A DNA stretch of 64,000 nt. It comes from Pseudomonas arcuscaelestis (GTDB lineage Bacteria > Pseudomonadota > Gammaproteobacteria > Pseudomonadales > Pseudomonadaceae). Where the stretch lies: positions 46,414 to 110,413 of the forward strand of contig NZ_JACOPV010000021.1 in the NCBI RefSeq assembly GCF_016881005.1. The letters are read 5' to 3'. A model generated the notes under the pieces. The model saw nothing but the letters and a program-made list of their open reading frames with translations, was not told the DNA's origin and ran no database searches. Each line of letters opens with the position of its first letter. Position 1 is the first letter of the stretch. Shown piece by piece: positions 61,309 to 64,000 of the stretch. The translations under genes were made by a program, and so were the position numbers.

Positions 61309-63732
61309 ATGAGTGATCAGCAGGATCTACCGGAACAACTCGAGGCTTATGCCAAACTCGAGCATCCTGAAGCCTCCGCTAAAACAGGCCACAACCTCGC
61401 CCTGCCCGACCAGCAACTGCCGGAAAGGGTCTATGTAATTCCGATCCACAACCGCCCGTTCTTTCCCGCGCAGGTACTGCCGGTCATTGTTAACGAAGAG
61501 CCCTGGGCTGAAACGCTGGATCTGGTTTCCAAGACTCCCCATCATTCCCTGGCACTGTTCTATATGGACACCCCGCCAGAAGATCACCGCCATTTCGATA
61601 CGTCAGCCTTGCCGCTTTACGGCACCTTGGTGAAGGTCCATCACGCCAGCCGCGAGAATGGCAAGCTGCAGTTCGTCGCTCAGGGCCTGACCCGAGTGCG
61701 CATTCGTACCTGGCTCAAGCATCATCGCCCCCCCTACCTGGTCGAGGTCGAGTATCCGCGTCAACCCAGCGAACCGACCGACGAGGTGAAAGCCTACGGT
61801 ATGGCCCTGATCAATGCGATCAAGGAGCTTCTGCCGCTCAATCCTTTGTACAGCGAAGAGCTGAAAAACTATCTCAATCGCTTCAGCCCCAACGATCCGT
61901 CGCCGTTGACCGACTTCGCCGCGGCACTGACTTCGGCCACCGGCAAGCAATTGCAGGAAGTGCTCGATTGCGTGCCCATGCTCAAGCGCATGGAGAAAGT
62001 CTTGCCGATGCTGCGCAAGGAGGTTGAAGTCGCTCATTTGCAGAACGAGATCTCTGCAGAAGTGAACCGCCAGATCGGCGAGCATCAACGCGAGTTCTTT
62101 CTCAAGGAACAGCTCAAGGTCATCCAGCAAGAGTTAGGGCTGACCAAAGATGATCGCAGCGCCGACCTGGAGCAATTCGAGCAGCGCTTGCAAGGCAAGA
62201 CATTGCCGGCAGCCACAAAAAAACGCATCGATGAAGAAATGGGCAAGCTGGCCATTCTGGAGACAGGTTCGCCAGAGTACGCGGTCACCCGTAATTACCT
62301 GGACTGGGCCACCGCCTTGCCATGGGGTGTCTATAGTAAAGACAAGCTTGACCTCAAGCACGCACGAAAAGTGCTCGATCAGCACCATGCCGGTCTCGAC
62401 GATATCAAGGACCGGATCCTGGAGTTCCTCGCCATCGGTGCCTGGAAAGGCGAAATCAGCGGCTCCATCGTTCTGCTGGTAGGCCCACCTGGGGTGGGTA
62501 AAACCAGTGTCGGCAAGTCGATCGCGCAATCTTTGGGGCGACCGTTTTACCGTTTCAGTGTTGGCGGCATGCGCGATGAAGCCGAAATCAAGGGGCACCG
62601 ACGCACTTACATCGGCGCACAACCTGGCAAACTGGTGCAGGCGCTGAAAGACGTCGAGGTCATGAACCCCGTGATCATGCTCGATGAAATCGACAAGATG
62701 GGGCAAAGCTACCAAGGTGATCCTGCCTCAGCCTTGCTCGAAACCCTCGACCCCGAGCAAAACGTCGACTTCCTCGACCACTATCTGGACCTGCGTCTGG
62801 ACCTGTCAAAAGTGTTGTTCGTGTGCACGGCCAACACGCTGGACTCGATTCCCGGTCCGCTGCTTGATCGCATGGAAGTCATTCGTCTATCGGGTTATAT
62901 CACTGAAGAAAAGCTGGCCATTGCCAAACGCCACTTGTGGCCAAAACAACTGGAAAAAGCCGGTGTCGCCAAGACCAGCCTGAGCATTACTGATGGCGCG
63001 CTGCGCACTGTCATTGAAGGCTATGCTCGCGAGGCCGGAGTCCGCCAACTGGAAAAGCAGCTCGGTAAACTGGTACGTAAAGCGGTGATGCAACTGCTGG
63101 AAAACCCGCAAGCCAAGATCAAGATCGGCCCCAAGGATCTGGAAGCTTCTCTGGGCATGCCCGTGTTTCGCAGCGAACAGGTGCTATCGGGCAAAGGTGT
63201 GATTACGGGCCTCGCCTGGACCAGCATGGGCGGCGCTACGCTGCCAATCGAAGCCACCCGCATCCACACCCTCAACCGCGGCTTCAAGTTGACCGGGCAG
63301 TTGGGCGACGTGATGAAGGAGTCGGCCGAAATTGCCTACAGCTACGTCAGCGCCAATCTCAAACAGTACGGCGGTGACCCGGCCTTTTTCAATGAAGCGT
63401 TCATCCATCTTCACGTACCTGAGGGCGCCACACCCAAGGATGGGCCAAGCGCGGGCGTGACCATGGCCAGCGCACTATTATCCCTGGCCCGAGATCAGAC
63501 CCCGAAAAAAGGAGTGGCCATGACCGGCGAGCTTACCTTGACCGGGCAAGTGCTACCCATCGGCGGAGTGCGCGAGAAAGTGATTGCAGCGCGCCGGCAG
63601 AAAATTTTCGAATTGATCCTTCCGGAGGCCAACCAAGGAGATTTCGAAGAGTTGCCGGATTATCTCAAGGAAGGCTTGACCGTGCATTTCGCCCGGCGCT
63701 TCAGTGACGTAGCGAAAGTCTTGTTTGGCTGA
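61309..63732 (+). CDS. lon: ATP-dependent Lon protease (second Lon type)
   Basis: An 807-residue LonA-type protease. The N-terminal substrate domain is about residues 30-240. The AAA+ Walker A is GPPGVGKTS near residue 396. The Ser-Lys protease dyad lies in DGPSAGVTM (Ser near 714) and GGVREKVIAA (Lys near 757). It is next to gcd and not in the usual clpX-lon-hupB setting, so it is probably the second Lon of Pseudomonas (lon-2/AsrA type). I chose the ATG at 61309; a longer frame starts in the repeat. Confidence 0.93.
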   Translation: MSDQQDLPEQLEAYAKLEHPEASAKTGHNLALPDQQLPERVYVIPIHNRPFFPAQVLPVIVNEEPWAETLDLVSKTPHHSLALFYMDTPPEDHRHFDTSALPLYGTLVKVHHASRENGKLQFVAQGLTRVRIRTWLKHHRPPYLVEVEYPRQPSEPTDEVKAYGMALINAIKELLPLNPLYSEELKNYLNRFSPNDPSPLTDFAAALTSATGKQLQEVLDCVPMLKRMEKVLPMLRKEVEVAHLQNEISAEVNRQIGEHQREFFLKEQLKVIQQELGLTKDDRSADLEQFEQRLQGKTLPAATKKRIDEEMGKLAILETGSPEYAVTRNYLDWATALPWGVYSKDKLDLKHARKVLDQHHAGLDDIKDRILEFLAIGAWKGEISGSIVLLVGPPGVGKTSVGKSIAQSLGRPFYRFSVGGMRDEAEIKGHRRTYIGAQPGKLVQALKDVEVMNPVIMLDEIDKMGQSYQGDPASALLETLDPEQNVDFLDHYLDLRLDLSKVLFVCTANTLDSIPGPLLDRMEVIRLSGYITEEKLAIAKRHLWPKQLEKAGVAKTSLSITDGALRTVIEGYAREAGVRQLEKQLGKLVRKAVMQLLENPQAKIKIGPKDLEASLGMPVFRSEQVLSGKGVITGLAWTSMGGATLPIEATRIHTLNRGFKLTGQLGDVMKESAEIAYSYVSANLKQYGGDPAFFNEAFIHLHVPEGATPKDGPSAGVTMASALLSLARDQTPKKGVAMTGELTLTGQVLPIGGVREKVIAARRQKIFELILPEANQGDFEELPDYLKEGLTVHFARRFSDVAKVLFG

Positions 63733-64000
63733 AAGGTGGGTTGAAAAGGTACAGCGCGGGCTGAAAAGCACGCGCCGTGCCTATTTCATTAGAAACTCTT
63801 TTGAATCTCAGCAACGACAAATTGCGCATAGTCGCGCAAAGTAACCAGCAGTTTGTTCAACGCTTGGGCACCCGGCGGCCTCAAGGAGCAAGTGCAACAG
63901 TCAGTTAAAAAATCGGAGCGTGCTAATTACGAAATTGAACGAGATACCGCCTCCGAAGCATCGCGATCGTTTGGCGTCTGAGCGAACCGAGCCATCCCGG
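63733..64000. other. Intergenic end region
   Basis: No well-supported gene. A possible interrupted small frame on the minus strand has its own entry. Confidence 0.4.
63789..63995 (-). pseudogene. Possible small interrupted reading frame
   Basis: A minus-strand frame begins MARFAQTPNDRDASEAV, meets one TAA after 22 codons and then continues in the same frame for 46 codons, ending LRDYAQFVVAEIQKSF. Both parts look protein-like, the second more so. It could be a decayed gene, two small genes or chance. I recognise no family. Confidence 0.25.

Overview
The window is chromosomal DNA of a Pseudomonas, most likely of the P. putida group. From memory of the reference genomes, three blocks support this. 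The order argG-motY-pyrC-rnt-prx-bfd-bfrB-grxD-argF matches P. aeruginosa and P. putida. glpFKRD is followed by the acidic amino acid system aatJQMP-aauSR, as in P. putida. The block znuD-like receptor / oprB / gcd / second lon also matches P. putida. Coding density is high and codon use looks uniform. I see no transposase, integrase, phage gene, CRISPR array, rRNA or tRNA.

Layout. 1-2842: the end of a diheme cytochrome c, an AstE/AspA-type M14 deacylase, a small Pro-rich protein and dcd. 3.2-6.9 kb: a cold-shock protein, the Fe-S carrier ApbC/Mrp and metG. 6.9-11.4 kb: an Rnf-type redox cluster (A, B, D, G, E, then nth) with no rnfC, plus a 59-aa acidic protein. 11.5-13.1 kb: an orphan BvgA-like response regulator, an AT-rich gap and a small membrane protein. 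13.1-19.5 kb: argG, motY, pyrC, rnt, a 2-Cys peroxiredoxin, bfd, bfrB and grxD. 19.5-25.5 kb: a molybdopterin oxidoreductase, argF with an overlapping ABC ATPase, a PhzF-like protein and a YbaK deacylase. 25.7-30.8 kb: glpF, glpK, glpR, glpD. 31-37.5 kb: Asp/Glu uptake (aatJQMP) and its two-component system (aauSR). 37.5-41.1 kb: glpM, an exported hydrolase, metR, a LysE exporter and a NUDIX hydrolase. 41.2-49 kb: the helicase Lhr, an FMN/Fe-S glutamate synthase-like protein and a ProY-type permease. 49.4-54.9 kb: an unusual 1044-aa class A-type PBP, a YqjI/YqjH-like metal regulator and siderophore-interacting protein pair, a Pr6Pr membrane protein and VF530. 55-64 kb: a ZnuD-like receptor, an OprB porin, Gcd and a second Lon.

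How the genes work together. Metal homeostasis recurs: I see candidate Fur boxes upstream of bfd, of the PadR/SIP operon and of the glutamate synthase-like gene, and a candidate Zur box before the His-rich TonB receptor. Carbon and nitrogen intake is the second theme: glycerol (glpFKRD), glutamate/aspartate (aat) and glucose (oprB-gcd). The aat promoter region is unusually legible. It holds two TTCGG-N4-CCGAA-type inverted repeats, a CRP-like palindrome, a -24/-12 promoter and an A-rich Hfq/Crc-type motif before the start codon.

I did not find a clearly new multi-gene system. The best candidates for something non-standard are the Rnf locus without rnfC, whose RnfB lacks its membrane anchor but carries an RnfC-like tail, the oversized PBP, and the same-strand PadR/SIP metal operon with paired operators.
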